Shown here: one piece after another, positions 1-8,532 of the stretch
How positions within the stretch are numbered: the stretch's first letter is position 1
Layout of the letters: every line of letters starts with the position of its first letter
Assembly: GCA_035295985.1 (NCBI GenBank)
Contig: DATHBT010000302.1
Location: 1 to 19,486 of the forward strand
Direction of reading: 5' to 3'
From: JAIVGV01 sp035295985
Lineage (GTDB): Bacteria; Acidobacteriota; Blastocatellia; Pyrinomonadales; Pyrinomonadaceae
DNA length: 19,486 bases
The notes under the pieces: model-generated
The model's input: only the letters and a program-made list of their open reading frames with translations
Told to the model about the DNA's origin: nothing
Database searches by the model: none
Position numbers and translations under genes: made by a program

Positions 1-263
1 AGGGGGCTGGGGCGAGTTCGCGCGCCCGGCGTGAGTGCGCGCGGCGCGGCGTCGCCCGGCGGCGGAGCGCGCGAAGGGCGCTGTCTATAATGCGTAAGGG
101 CCTGAGTTGTTCCCTGCGACCATGATCGTTCCGCCTGAGAGGTGCTGGCGTAAGGCCGGCGCGGGGCTGAGGGTTCCGGCCTGCGGGAAGCGCGTCGTCA
201 AGCGGGGCGAGAGTATGCCTGAATCGCGCCGGTGTCAATACCCGCGGCGAAATAGGCGAGGGC
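1..263. other. Non-coding left flank, downstream of the CoA ligase
   Basis: No convincing gene is seen here. The stretch is very GC-rich. It contains an isolated TATAAT at 86-91 without a recognisable -35 box, and a 48-codon ATG ORF (122-268) with no ribosome binding site or family resemblance. On the minus strand this is the 3' flank of the ligase operon. No hairpin followed by a T tract was found, so where transcription ends is not visible. Confidence 0.5.
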
Positions 264-264
264 T

Positions 265-325
265 GTAAACCGTGATGGGCGACAGGTAAAAACTTTGTCC
301 TTTCCTGTCACGCGTCACGGTTCAC
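265..325. repeat. Heptamer-type inverted repeat overlapping the CoA ligase stop codon
   Basis: The arms at 265-286 and 304-325 match as reverse complements at 18 of 22 positions around a 17-nt loop. The unit resembles CCGTGAC/AGGTGAC and recurs at 12913-13024. The ligase stop codon (322-324) lies inside the right arm, so the last residues of the ligase (SRDR) are encoded by repeat sequence. Confidence 0.7.
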
Positions 326-1872
326 CTGTCACGGCTTTTCAGTTGCTTCCGATCAATCTTGCCGCGGTCGTTCTTGGGGAGCGAGGGGGCGAACTCGATC
401 CAGCGCGGGTACTTGTAGAGGGCGAGTCGGCCTTTGACGAACTCTTTGAGCCGTTCGGCCAACTCGTCGCCGGGCGCGTGGCCTTCGCGGAGGACGACGA
501 AGGCTTTGGGCTTGACGAGTCCGTCGCCCGCGTCGTGGCCGACGACCGCCGCCTCGATCACCGCCTCGTGTTGCAGCAGGCAGTTCTCGATCTCGACGGG
601 AGCGACATAGACGCCGGAGACTTTCAGCATGTCGTCCGTGCGGCCGTGATACCAGTAGTAGCCCTGCTCATCGACGTGGAACTGATCGCCCGTCGTGCAC
701 CAGTCGCCCGCGAAGGTCTCTTTAGACTTCTCGTGGGCCTGCCAGTAGCAGAGCGCGGCCGAGTCGCCTTTGACGCGGAGCGTGCCCATCTCGCCGGTCG
801 GGACTTCGCGCCCCTCCGCGTCAACGACGCGCGCCTCGTAGCCATCGACCACGCGGCCGAGGCTTCCGGGCTTCACGTCGCCCAGACGGTTCGTGATGTA
901 GATGTGGAACATCTCGGCCGAGCCGATGCCGTCGAGTATTTCCACGCCGAAAGTCTTCATCCAGCGCTCGTACAGCTCGGCGGGCAGAGCTTCCCCGGCC
1001 GAGAGGCAGAAGCGAAGGCTGGATAAGTCTCTGCGGCCCGCGCCTTCGAGGTTGAGCATCCCGTTAATCATCGTCGGCACGCTGGTGAGGATCGTCGGCC
1101 TGTAGCGTTCGATCACCTCGAACAGCTTTTCGGGCGTCGAGCGTTCGGAGAAGAGCGCGGTCGCGCCGCCGACGGCGAAGGGGAATAAGAGGTTCGTGCC
1201 GGTCGCGTAGCCGAAGAAGAGCTTGGGGACGGAGACGGTCAGATCGTCCTCCCGTACGCCGAGAACGCGCTTGGCGTAGCACTCGGTGTTGAAGGGCAGG
1301 TCGTGGTGGAGATGAACCGCCCCCTTCGGGTGGCCGGTCGAGCCGGAGGTGAAGAGCCAGATGGCGATGTCGTCGCGGTGGGTGTCGGCGCGCTCGCACT
1401 CGTCCGGCTCCTGTGCGACGACCTCGGCGAACGGCAGGAAGTCGCCGTGCTCCCGCCCGACGACGAGGACGCTGCGCAGGTGCTTCGCTTCGGCGACCGC
1501 CTCCGAGAAGTTTTCCAACAGCGACTCGTGTATGACGGCGACGCGGGCGCGCGTGTATTCGAGGTAATACTTGTAGTCGGCGGCCGGCAGCAGCGGGTTG
1601 ACCATCGTGATGACGCCGCCGACGCGACTTGCGCCGAACCAAGTCCAGACGAATTCGGGGCAGTCGGGCAAGGCTATCAGCACGCGGTTCTCTTCGTGCA
1701 GCCCCAGCTCGCGCAGCGCGTTCCCCGTCCGGTTCGAACGGCGGACTGCGTCGCCGTAAGTGAACGTCTCGTCCTCGAAGTGCAGGCAGACCTTACCTTC
1801 GCGCCCCTCCTCGACGTTGTGGTAGAGGAAGTAGTCGCTCATGTTGAATTTTTCCGGGAACTCGACTCGCAT
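322..1872 (-). CDS. Benzoate/2-aminobenzoate-type CoA ligase
   Basis: This 516-residue enzyme of the adenylate-forming superfamily would convert an aromatic acid, ATP and CoA to the aroyl-CoA. Visible motifs are the phosphate loop FTSGSTGHPKG (about 174-184), the A5-type GIGSAEMFHIY (about 315-325), the hinge region GRTDDMLKVSG (about 410-420) and the catalytic lysine in LPKNDRGKIDRK (K505). The stretch around 214-245 (KLFFGYATGTNLLFPF) is characteristic of the benzoate-CoA ligase/2-aminobenzoate-CoA ligase group rather than acetyl- or long-chain ligases. The ATG at 1872 is preceded by a good AAGGAG four bases upstream. It sits 9 nt after the methyltransferase and in the same run as tryptophan dioxygenase and kynureninase, so anthranilate is the inferred substrate. 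Benzoate is the main alternative, given BoxB at the other end of the window. The C-terminus runs into an intergenic repeat. Confidence 0.88.
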   Translation of the reverse strand: MRVEFPEKFNMSDYFLYHNVEEGREGKVCLHFEDETFTYGDAVRRSNRTGNALRELGLHEENRVLIALPDCPEFVWTWFGASRVGGVITMVNPLLPAADYKYYLEYTRARVAVIHESLLENFSEAVAEAKHLRSVLVVGREHGDFLPFAEVVAQEPDECERADTHRDDIAIWLFTSGSTGHPKGAVHLHHDLPFNTECYAKRVLGVREDDLTVSVPKLFFGYATGTNLLFPFAVGGATALFSERSTPEKLFEVIERYRPTILTSVPTMINGMLNLEGAGRRDLSSLRFCLSAGEALPAELYERWMKTFGVEILDGIGSAEMFHIYITNRLGDVKPGSLGRVVDGYEARVVDAEGREVPTGEMGTLRVKGDSAALCYWQAHEKSKETFAGDWCTTGDQFHVDEQGYYWYHGRTDDMLKVSGVYVAPVEIENCLLQHEAVIEAAVVGHDAGDGLVKPKAFVVLREGHAPGDELAERLKEFVKGRLALYKYPRWIEFAPSLPKNDRGKIDRKQLKSRDR

Positions 1873-1881
1873 CTCTCTCCT

Positions 1882-2676
1882 TCAATCACGCCGCGCGCGC
1901 AGCGAGAACATGTGCGGGAGCAGCCCCCACTGGCCGCGCAGTCGCCCCTTGCCCGGCTCGAACTCGTCCATCGCGCGGTACGCGCCGCTGTGCCAGGCGT
2001 AGTCGAACTCGTGAAGGAACTCAAGCCGCAGGCCGGCGCGCAGCACCGCATTGATGACGTCGCTCAAGGGGTGCTCCCAGTTGAACTCCGGGAGCGAGAA
2101 GTCTCCGGGGCCGGCGTAGGAGCCGCGGGACTCGATCTCGGTCGGCCTCGCCCGGTGGAAGTAAGGGTACTCGAAGGCCGTGCCCTCGTCGTTGAGCATC
2201 CCGACGAGCGGGTGGAACTCGGCGATGTAGAAGAAGCCGCCGGGCTTCAGGAAGTGTGCGATCACCTCGGCCCAGCGGTCGAGGTCGGGCAGCCACGAGA
2301 GCACGCCGTAGGAGGTGAAGACGATGTCGAAGCGACCGTCGAGCGCCCGCGGGAGATCGTAGATGTCAGAGCGGAGGAAGCGCGCCGGGATGCTTAACTC
2401 CGCGGCGAGGGAGCGCGCGAGGCTGACGGCCTCGTCCGAGAAATCTACGCCGGTGACTTCCGCGCCGAGCCGCGCCCACGAGAGCGTGTCCTGCCCGAAG
2501 TGGCATTGCAGGTGGAGCAGGGACTTGCCCGCCACGTCGCCGACCTCTTCGATCTCAAGCGGCTTCAGCGAAGAGCGGCCGGCCTTGAAGGATTCGAGGT
2601 CGTAGAAACGGGAGCGTTCGTGCAGCCGCGTCCAGGCGTCCCAGAGCGAGCGATTCTTCTCAACGTACTCGTTCAC
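1882..2676 (-). CDS. Class I SAM-dependent methyltransferase, substrate unknown
   Basis: This 264-residue protein has a Rossmann-type methyltransferase fold. The SAM-binding region lies at about 53-80, with LLHLQCHFGQDTLSWARLGA followed by the acidic end of strand 2 in VTGVDFS. A motif-II/III-like DIVFTSYGVLSWLPDL follows at about 135-150, and LKPGGFFYIAEFHP further on. It looks like the SmtA/UbiE-like small-molecule branch, but the substrate cannot be read from sequence. The start is a GTG at 2676 with only a weak upstream GGCGGA. The gene lies 28 nt after tryptophan dioxygenase and 9 nt before the CoA ligase, so it is almost certainly co-transcribed with them. A methylation step is not part of the known kynurenine-anthranilate route; modification of a pathway intermediate or an unrelated passenger role are both possible. 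Confidence 0.85.
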   Translation of the reverse strand: MNEYVEKNRSLWDAWTRLHERSRFYDLESFKAGRSSLKPLEIEEVGDVAGKSLLHLQCHFGQDTLSWARLGAEVTGVDFSDEAVSLARSLAAELSIPARFLRSDIYDLPRALDGRFDIVFTSYGVLSWLPDLDRWAEVIAHFLKPGGFFYIAEFHPLVGMLNDEGTAFEYPYFHRARPTEIESRGSYAGPGDFSLPEFNWEHPLSDVINAVLRAGLRLEFLHEFDYAWHSGAYRAMDEFEPGKGRLRGQWGLLPHMFSLRARRD

Positions 2677-2704
2677 GGCGCGCGTCCGCCTAACGGTTTT
2701 CGGA

Positions 2705-3568
2705 TCAAGTTTGCGGGCCGGCGAAGGGGCAGCCGGCGGAGCCGTGCGCGCGGTCGAGGTGCGTGCGCGCCTCCCACAGCTCCGGGAAGAACTTCTGGTC
2801 GAGCGTCGTCCGCAGGTAGCCGACGCCCTCCGAGCCGCCCGTGCCGCGCTTCGTGCCGACCATCCGCTCGACCATGCGGACGTGGTGCGCGCGCCAGAGC
2901 TGAAAATGCTCGTCGTGCGCGATGAGGGCTTCGGCCAGCAGGAACTCCTCGCCGCGCTCCTCGAAGTGGGTCAGCACTTCGAGCACGGCGCGCGTGCGGC
3001 GGCCGTAGAGTTTCTGTTGCTCCTCGCGCGCGAGCGACGCGTCGTCTTCGGGCGCGTCGAGGCCGCGGCGGCGCAGGTACGCATAGAACTCGTCGGCGAG
3101 CGTCGGCGCGTCGAAGCGCGCGCGCAGCCGCGCGGTCGCAAACTCGTCGTCGCGGAAGTTAGAGATTAGCCCCTCGTCTTTCAAGCCGGACGCGAACTCG
3201 ATCTCCCGAAACTGCATCGACTGGAAGCCGCTCGCCGGGTTCAACTGGTCGCGGAAGCCGAGGAAGCTGATCGGCGTCATCGTCTCCAGGACGTGAATCT
3301 GGTTGACGAGGACTTTCTCGATCTCGACGACGCGCGCGAGCGAGCGCGTGGCGGCGAAGGCGCGATCCTCGCGGAGCTGCCGGCACGCGGCGTCGATCTC
3401 GTGGAGCACCTGCTTGAACCACAGCTCGTAGGTCTGGTGGATCGTGATGAACAGCAGCTCGTCGTGGTGCGCCGGGTCGGACAGGCACTCCTGCAACCCG
3501 ATCAGCTCGGCCACGCGCAGGTACTTGTTGTAGCTGAGGGGCGCGCCCTCGCCGTAAGTTTTAGACAT
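2705..3568 (-). CDS. kynA: Tryptophan 2,3-dioxygenase
   Basis: This is a heme dioxygenase that opens the indole ring of L-tryptophan to N-formyl-L-kynurenine. At 287 residues it has the usual bacterial length. Signatures include FITIHQTYELWFKQ with the distal histidine H44, the FLGFRDQLNPASGFQS segment with R106 (substrate carboxylate arginine by family comparison), the proximal heme-ligand region WRAHHVRMVERMVG (H229), and the C-terminal GTGGSEGVGYLR loop. The ATG at 3568 has no Shine-Dalgarno sequence; it begins 4 nt after a heptamer hairpin that fills the gap to the preceding gene. It lies in the same direction as kynureninase upstream and the methyltransferase and CoA ligase downstream, which makes this the entry step of the proposed tryptophan-to-anthraniloyl-CoA branch. 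Confidence 0.95.
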   Translation of the reverse strand: MSKTYGEGAPLSYNKYLRVAELIGLQECLSDPAHHDELLFITIHQTYELWFKQVLHEIDAACRQLREDRAFAATRSLARVVEIEKVLVNQIHVLETMTPISFLGFRDQLNPASGFQSMQFREIEFASGLKDEGLISNFRDDEFATARLRARFDAPTLADEFYAYLRRRGLDAPEDDASLAREEQQKLYGRRTRAVLEVLTHFEERGEEFLLAEALIAHDEHFQLWRAHHVRMVERMVGTKRGTGGSEGVGYLRTTLDQKFFPELWEARTHLDRAHGSAGCPFAGPQT

Positions 3569-3572
3569 AAAT

Positions 3573-3656
3573 AGCTGTTAGCCGTTAGCTGTTAGCGGTT
3601 AGCCAGAAAAAGAATTCCTTGTTTGGCTAACGGCTAATCGCTAACGGCCAATAGCT
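3573..3656. repeat. GTTAGC-type heptamer inverted repeat filling a gene gap
   Basis: The left arm at 3573-3604 is a tandem of 7-nt units (GCTGTTA, GCCGTTA, GCTGTTA, GCGGTTA). The right arm at 3625-3656 is its reverse complement at 27 of 32 positions, around a 20-nt A/T-richer loop. The repeat starts 6 nt after the membrane-protein stop and ends 4 nt before the dioxygenase ATG, leaving no room for a Shine-Dalgarno sequence. Partial copies of the same unit occur at 8335-8348 and 10851-10868. Confidence 0.85.
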
Positions 3657-3662
3657 CCTTCT

Positions 3663-4028
3663 TCAAGCGTTGAGCAGGGCCTGCGATTCGGGCTTCGTGA
3701 GCGCCCAGATGGTGTAGATGCCGAGGAGCGTGCCGACGGGGATGCTGAGCAGGCTGAGCGCGCCGAGGACGATGGCGAGCATCCGCGACCAGCTCTTGCG
3801 CTTGAGCAGACCCCAACCGGCGATGACGCTCGGCAGAGACATCACGGCGATGATGACGGCGATGAAGAAGCCGATGCCGCCCGCCATCAGCCCCGCGCCC
3901 GCCTCGCCCTGCGCGCCGGCCGCCGCACCCACCAGCCCCGCGCCGATCATAAAGAGGACGCCAATCAGGACGCCGATCCCGCCGAAGACGATGTAGAGCC
4001 AGCCCAGGATGTTGATGTGTTGTTGCAC
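3663..4028 (-). CDS. Small four-helix membrane protein, function unknown
   Basis: This 121-residue hydrophobic protein has about four predicted membrane segments: residues ~7-34 (WLYIVFGGIGVLIGVLFMIG), ~46-65 (GLMAGGIGFFIAVIIAVMSL), a short one around 66-74 before the KRKSWSR basic loop, and ~83-108 (MLAIVLGALSLLSIPVGTLL). Gly/Ala-rich turns separate them. The start is a GTG at 4028 with a GAGGT sequence six bases upstream. It lies between kynureninase and tryptophan dioxygenase on the same strand, which hints at co-expression. Nothing shows a transport motif, and I recognise no specific family. A general membrane protein of the DUF type common in this kind of genome is as likely as a pathway-related role. 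Confidence 0.75.
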   Translation of the reverse strand: MQQHINILGWLYIVFGGIGVLIGVLFMIGAGLVGAAAGAQGEAGAGLMAGGIGFFIAVIIAVMSLPSVIAGWGLLKRKSWSRMLAIVLGALSLLSIPVGTLLGIYTIWALTKPESQALLNA

Positions 4029-4085
4029 TGTCGCACCTCAGCAAAGGGGGTTTGGTAAAACTTGCGAAACGGCAAAACAGTTGTC

Positions 4086-4200
4086 AGTTGTCCGTGGTCA
4101 ATTGTCAGTCGTTCGTGGTCGGGCGGCTCGCCCGATCCGTCGAAGGCCCGCGAGATCGTGTAGCTGGAGCAACGGACGACGGACAACTGACCACGGACAG
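4086..4200. repeat. Heptamer inverted repeat after the kynureninase gene
   Basis: Left-side 7-nt units (AGTTGTC, CGTGGTC, AATTGTC, AGTCGTT, CGTGGTC) run from 4086 to 4120. The segment 4088-4116 pairs with 4172-4200 at 25 of 29 positions. The loop is about 55 nt and holds a further small GC palindrome (GGGCGGCTCGCCC). The right arm ends 3 nt before the kynureninase stop codon. The next gene starts 57 nt further on with its own Shine-Dalgarno sequence. Confidence 0.75.
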
Positions 4201-4203
4201 GTT

Positions 4204-5403
<1,200 letters not shown>

Positions 5404-5421
5404 CCCCTCCGCCTGCCGACA

Positions 5422-5534
5422 ACTATATTTCCTGTCCGGCACGAAAGTCTATCTCGTGTCGGCCGGGCGGCGCGTTCCGCGGCCCCGCGCGAAACCTGTT
5501 ACACTCCGAAGGCCCGCTCCGAACTTCGACCGTC
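5422..5534. promoter_or_regulatory. Divergent promoter region between kynureninase and the OYE gene
   Basis: This is the only divergent gene pair in the window, so both promoters should lie here. On the minus strand TATAGT (5422-5427) could be a -10 box, with a poor TAGACT-like -35. On the plus strand TACACT (5500-5505) lies about 30 nt before the ATG at 5535, with only a weak -35. No clear operator palindrome was seen. These are pattern matches only. Confidence 0.3.
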
Positions 5535-7028
5535 ATGTGGCACCCGCCCGAAGCGATCCGACACGAAATCCCCGAAGCGCGCTGGCCCACGCGCGAGGAG
5601 GCCGCGCGCTCCTTGCTGTACAGTCCGATTAACGTCGGCCCGCTCGCGCTCGAAGAGCGCACGTGGGTTCCGGCGATGGTTCCGTGGCGCGCGACCGAGG
5701 ACGGCTTCGTCACGCGCGAGAACCTGGACTGGTACGCGCGCTTCGCCGAAGGGCAGCCCGGCGCAATCGTCGTCGAGGCGACCGGCGTGCGCGACATCCC
5801 TTCGGGGCCGCTGCTCAGGATCGGCCACGACCGCTTCCTGCCGGGGCTGGAAAAACTGGTCGAGGCGGTGAGGCGCGCGAGCGCGGGCCGCACGCGCCTG
5901 CTTATACAGATCATCGACTTCCTCGCCGTCCGCCGCCGGCCCGAAAAGTCGAAATTCTTCGCGCGCTTCCTCGAATTAAAAGACCGCCACCGCCGCGCTT
6001 TGGCCGAAGCTGTCGAAGACGAGGGCTGGGTTGAAGCTGGCGACGCGCGCGTGCGCGAGTTTTTGTCGGCTGCGCCCGAAGAGCTGATCGAAAAGGTTCT
6101 CGACGCGCGCGAGCTGGAGTCCCTGCGGATGGGCTACCGTGAGCGCGTCACCGACACGCACCTCGCGCACATAAGCGAGCTGCCGCAGGCGCTGCCGGAA
6201 ATCTTCGCGGCGGCGGCCGACCGCGCGCGGCGCGCGGGCTTCGACGGCGTCGAGTTGCACTACGCCCACGCCTACACGATGGCCTCGTTCCTCTCGGCCT
6301 TAAACGACCGCCGGGACGGCTACGGCGGATCGCGCGAGATGCGCGCCCGCCTCCCGCTCGAAGTTTACCGCGCGGTCAGGGAGCGCGTCGGGCGCGACTA
6401 CACGGTCGGCGCGCGCTTCCTCGGCGACGATGTCGTGGAGGGCGGCAATCGCATCGAGGACGCGGTCTTCTTCGGCCGCGAGTTCGCGCGCGCCGGGTTC
6501 GATTTTTTGTCGATCTCGAAGGGCGGGAAGTTCGAGGACGCGAAGCAGCCGAAGGTCGGCCAGGCCGTCTATCCGTACACGGGCCGCAGCGGCTACGAGT
6601 GCATGCCGACCGTCATCTCCGACGCGCGCGGCCCCTTCTGCCGCAACGTCCCGCTCTCCGCCGCGATCAAGCGGGCCGTCAACGACGACGGCCTGACGAC
6701 GCCCGTCGTCGCCGCGGGCGGCATCTGCACCTTCGAGCAGGCCGAAGCAATCTTGAGCGAAGGCTCCGCCGACATCATCGGGGCGGCCCGCCAGTCGCTC
6801 GCAGACCCCGACTGGTTTCTGAAAGCGCGCACGGGGCGGGGCGACGAAGTTCGCCGCTGCACCTACACCAACTACTGCGAGGCGCTCGACCAGATGCACA
6901 AGCAGGTGACGTGCAAACTCTGGGATCGCGTGCAACTCGACGAGCCGAACGTCTCGATGAGCAGCGACGGCCGGCGCAGGCTGTTGCCGCCGCACTGGCA
7001 AGCCGCTTCCGGCGGGGACTCGCACTAA
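5535..7028 (+). CDS. OYE-family NADH:flavin oxidoreductase, like the reductase half of 2-aminobenzoyl-CoA monooxygenase/reductase
   Basis: This 497-residue FMN TIM-barrel protein is the only plus-strand gene. NVGPLALEERTWVPAMVPWR near the N-terminus corresponds to the first OYE strand. HYAHAYTMASFLSALNDRRD (242-261) and GYGGS (262-266) are the classic OYE substrate/FMN region with H242, H245 and Y247. VVAAGGICTFEQAE and GSADIIGAARQSLADPDW form the FMN phosphate site. A long charged insertion lies at about 129-215. Cysteines C442, C448 and C460 occupy the place of the four-cysteine Fe-S motif of 2,4-dienoyl-CoA reductase-type members, but one cysteine appears replaced by threonine. No Shine-Dalgarno sequence precedes the ATG. 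In Azoarcus the matching monooxygenase and reductase are fused; here the putative monooxygenase is the convergent neighbour. The proposed role is reduction of the hydroxylated 2-aminobenzoyl-CoA intermediate. A generic enone reductase is the alternative. Confidence 0.82.
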   Translation: MWHPPEAIRHEIPEARWPTREEAARSLLYSPINVGPLALEERTWVPAMVPWRATEDGFVTRENLDWYARFAEGQPGAIVVEATGVRDIPSGPLLRIGHDRFLPGLEKLVEAVRRASAGRTRLLIQIIDFLAVRRRPEKSKFFARFLELKDRHRRALAEAVEDEGWVEAGDARVREFLSAAPEELIEKVLDARELESLRMGYRERVTDTHLAHISELPQALPEIFAAAADRARRAGFDGVELHYAHAYTMASFLSALNDRRDGYGGSREMRARLPLEVYRAVRERVGRDYTVGARFLGDDVVEGGNRIEDAVFFGREFARAGFDFLSISKGGKFEDAKQPKVGQAVYPYTGRSGYECMPTVISDARGPFCRNVPLSAAIKRAVNDDGLTTPVVAAGGICTFEQAEAILSEGSADIIGAARQSLADPDWFLKARTGRGDEVRRCTYTNYCEALDQMHKQVTCKLWDRVQLDEPNVSMSSDGRRRLLPPHWQAASGGDSH

Positions 7029-7039
7029 CAGGAACAATC

Positions 7040-7178
7040 GTAGGGGCAGGGCGCGCCCCTGCCCGCCGCGCGCCGGCGCGAAAATGATTCGCCGGCATTC
7101 GATTGCGATGGTGATCGGATGCCGGCGTTATGTTCTTCGCGCTTTGCGCTCACGGGCAGGGACGAGCCCCGCCCCTAC
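7040..7178. mobile_element. MITE-like foldback element with 26-bp inverted ends
   Basis: The ends at 7040-7065 (GTAGGGGCAGGGCGCGCCCC...) and 7153-7178 are reverse complements at 23 of 26 positions, and each end is itself nearly palindromic. Inside is a further 9-bp inverted repeat, CGCCGGCAT (7090-7098) and ATGCCGGCG (7119-7127). The 139-bp element has no coding capacity and sits between the convergent OYE and monooxygenase stop codons. Its ends closely match those of the element at 14851-15051. Confidence 0.72.
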
Positions 7179-7195
7179 AGTTTTGCCGACCTTCC

Positions 7196-8329
7196 TTAAC
7201 TACGTCCGCCTTGCGCGGCCTCGTAAGCGGCGACGAAGTCGGGGTCGCGGCGGCGCAGGCTCTCGAAGTCAACCTTGCCGCTGCGCGTCATCAGGCTGAA
7301 GGCCAGGTTGACGGGATCGAGGTGCATGTGGTCGCGCGCGCGCTCGAACCAGAGGCGGCTGTCGCGCGCGGCGCGCTGGTACTCCTCGATGACGGGCCGC
7401 CGTTCGTACTCGAACTGCCGGAGGGCTTCCGCGACGCCGAGGCCGCGCGCGAAGCAACTGGCGAGGGCGATTGAGTCTTCGAGCGCGAGCTTCGTGCCCG
7501 AGCCGATGGAGAAGTGCGCGGTGTGCAGCGCGTCGCCGAGCAGGACGACGTTTCTGCTGTGCCAGCGTCCGTTGCGGACGAGCACGAAGTTGATCCACTT
7601 CGAGTTGTTCGACAGCAGTTCGTGCCCCCCCAGGTCTTCACGAAAAACGTCCGCGAGGTACGCGCGAGTTTCGGCGTCCGACAGCTCGCTAAAGTTGGCG
7701 CGCCCCCACGTTTCGGGATCGCACTCGACGATGAGGGTGCTCGTCGTCTCGTCGAACTTGTAGGAGTGGGCTGAGAAGACGCCGGCCTCCGTCTCGCGGA
7801 AGGTGAGCGTCAGCCCGTGGAAAAGCTGCCGCGTGCCGTACCAGATATACTTGTTACGGCCGGTCGCGATCTCCGGCTGGAATTCTTCGGCGAAACGCCC
7901 GCGCACAGTGCTCGACACGCCGTCCGCGCCGACGAGCAGATCGCAATCCAGAAATCGATCAATGTCCTCGACGTTCGCGTTGAAATGCAGGCGGACGCCG
8001 AGCGAGCGGGCGCGCTCCTGAAGGATGTTGAGCAGGCGTATGCGCGCGATGCCCGAAAAGTGGTTGCCGCGGATCGTAATTTTCCGCCCGCGGTGGACGA
8101 CATCGACGTTGTCCCACACGGCGAAGCTCTCGCTGATCCGGCGGTGCGACTCCTCGTCGGCCTCGCGCAGGTTCGACATGGTGCGGCCTGAGAAGACGAC
8201 GCCCCAGCCGAACGTCGAATCCGGTGCGTTGCGCTCGAAGACCTCGATCTCGTGCGCCGTGTCGAGCCGCCTCATCAGGATCGCGAAGTAGAGGCCCGCC
8301 GGCCCGCCCCCGATGACGTTGATTTTCAT
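7196..8329 (-). CDS. Flavin monooxygenase, like the N-terminal half of 2-aminobenzoyl-CoA monooxygenase/reductase or salicylyl-CoA 5-hydroxylase
   Basis: This 377-residue class A flavoprotein hydroxylase has GGGPAGLYFAILMRRL (7-22) for FAD binding, TFGWGVVFS (39-47), the GADGVSS motif (134-140), and LLGDALHTAHFSIGSGTKLA with the GD aspartate D266. The FGWGVVFSGRTMSN, HFSIGSGTKLALEDS and C-terminal LMTRSGKVDFESLRRRDP segments are typical of CoA-thioester aryl hydroxylases (2-aminobenzoyl-CoA, salicylyl-CoA), not of free-acid salicylate hydroxylases. The likely reaction is NAD(P)H- and O2-dependent hydroxylation of 2-aminobenzoyl-CoA. The protein ends where the Azoarcus enzyme continues into its reductase domain; a reductase of that type is the convergent gene. 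I chose the ATG at 8329 over a TTG at 8365 because the FAD strand begins directly after it. No Shine-Dalgarno sequence is seen. Confidence 0.85.
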   Translation of the reverse strand: MKINVIGGGPAGLYFAILMRRLDTAHEIEVFERNAPDSTFGWGVVFSGRTMSNLREADEESHRRISESFAVWDNVDVVHRGRKITIRGNHFSGIARIRLLNILQERARSLGVRLHFNANVEDIDRFLDCDLLVGADGVSSTVRGRFAEEFQPEIATGRNKYIWYGTRQLFHGLTLTFRETEAGVFSAHSYKFDETTSTLIVECDPETWGRANFSELSDAETRAYLADVFREDLGGHELLSNNSKWINFVLVRNGRWHSRNVVLLGDALHTAHFSIGSGTKLALEDSIALASCFARGLGVAEALRQFEYERRPVIEEYQRAARDSRLWFERARDHMHLDPVNLAFSLMTRSGKVDFESLRRRDPDFVAAYEAAQGGRS

Positions 8330-8334
8330 GATGA

Positions 8335-8348
8335 AGCTGTTAGCCGTT
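8335..8348. repeat. Partial GTTAGC-type repeat unit before the monooxygenase start
   Basis: AGCTGTTAGCCGTT at 8335-8348 is identical to the start of the left arm of the 3573-3656 hairpin. No second arm is visible, so this is a remnant or a single-unit copy. It lies 5 nt upstream of the monooxygenase ATG. The rest of the gap to 8532 shows nothing else recognisable. Confidence 0.45.
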
Positions 8349-8532
8349 TCGCGGCGGGAAGGCAAGCCGTCGGCAGGGCGTCGGCGACGGAAATGAGTCG
8401 CCCGCGCGTTCCACCCTTTCGCAGAAATCTCTGACGACGCGGGCGGGGCGACGCTCTATCACCGCGTTGCTCCCCGCGTAAAGTTTTCGCGCCGTCTCTG
8501 TATTAACTTTCGCCGCGGACGCCGGAGACGAA

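Noticed and set aside
122..268. 48-codon ATG ORF downstream of an isolated TATAAT (86-91)
   Set aside because: There is no Shine-Dalgarno sequence, no -35 box and no family resemblance, and it ends inside an intergenic repeat. It is most likely chance in a GC-rich flank.
295..1026. Long plus-strand open frame opposite the CoA ligase
   Set aside because: It is the antisense shadow of a well-supported ligase. High GC opens antisense frames, and the protein has no recognisable motif or ribosome site.
1303..2397. 364-codon plus-strand frame across the ligase and methyltransferase
   Set aside because: It spans the antisense of two clear genes and has no family features; composition is that of a GC-rich shadow frame.
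3573..3656. Intrinsic terminator
   Set aside because: The stem is long but not followed by a T tract on either strand, and it lies between co-directional genes that appear functionally linked.
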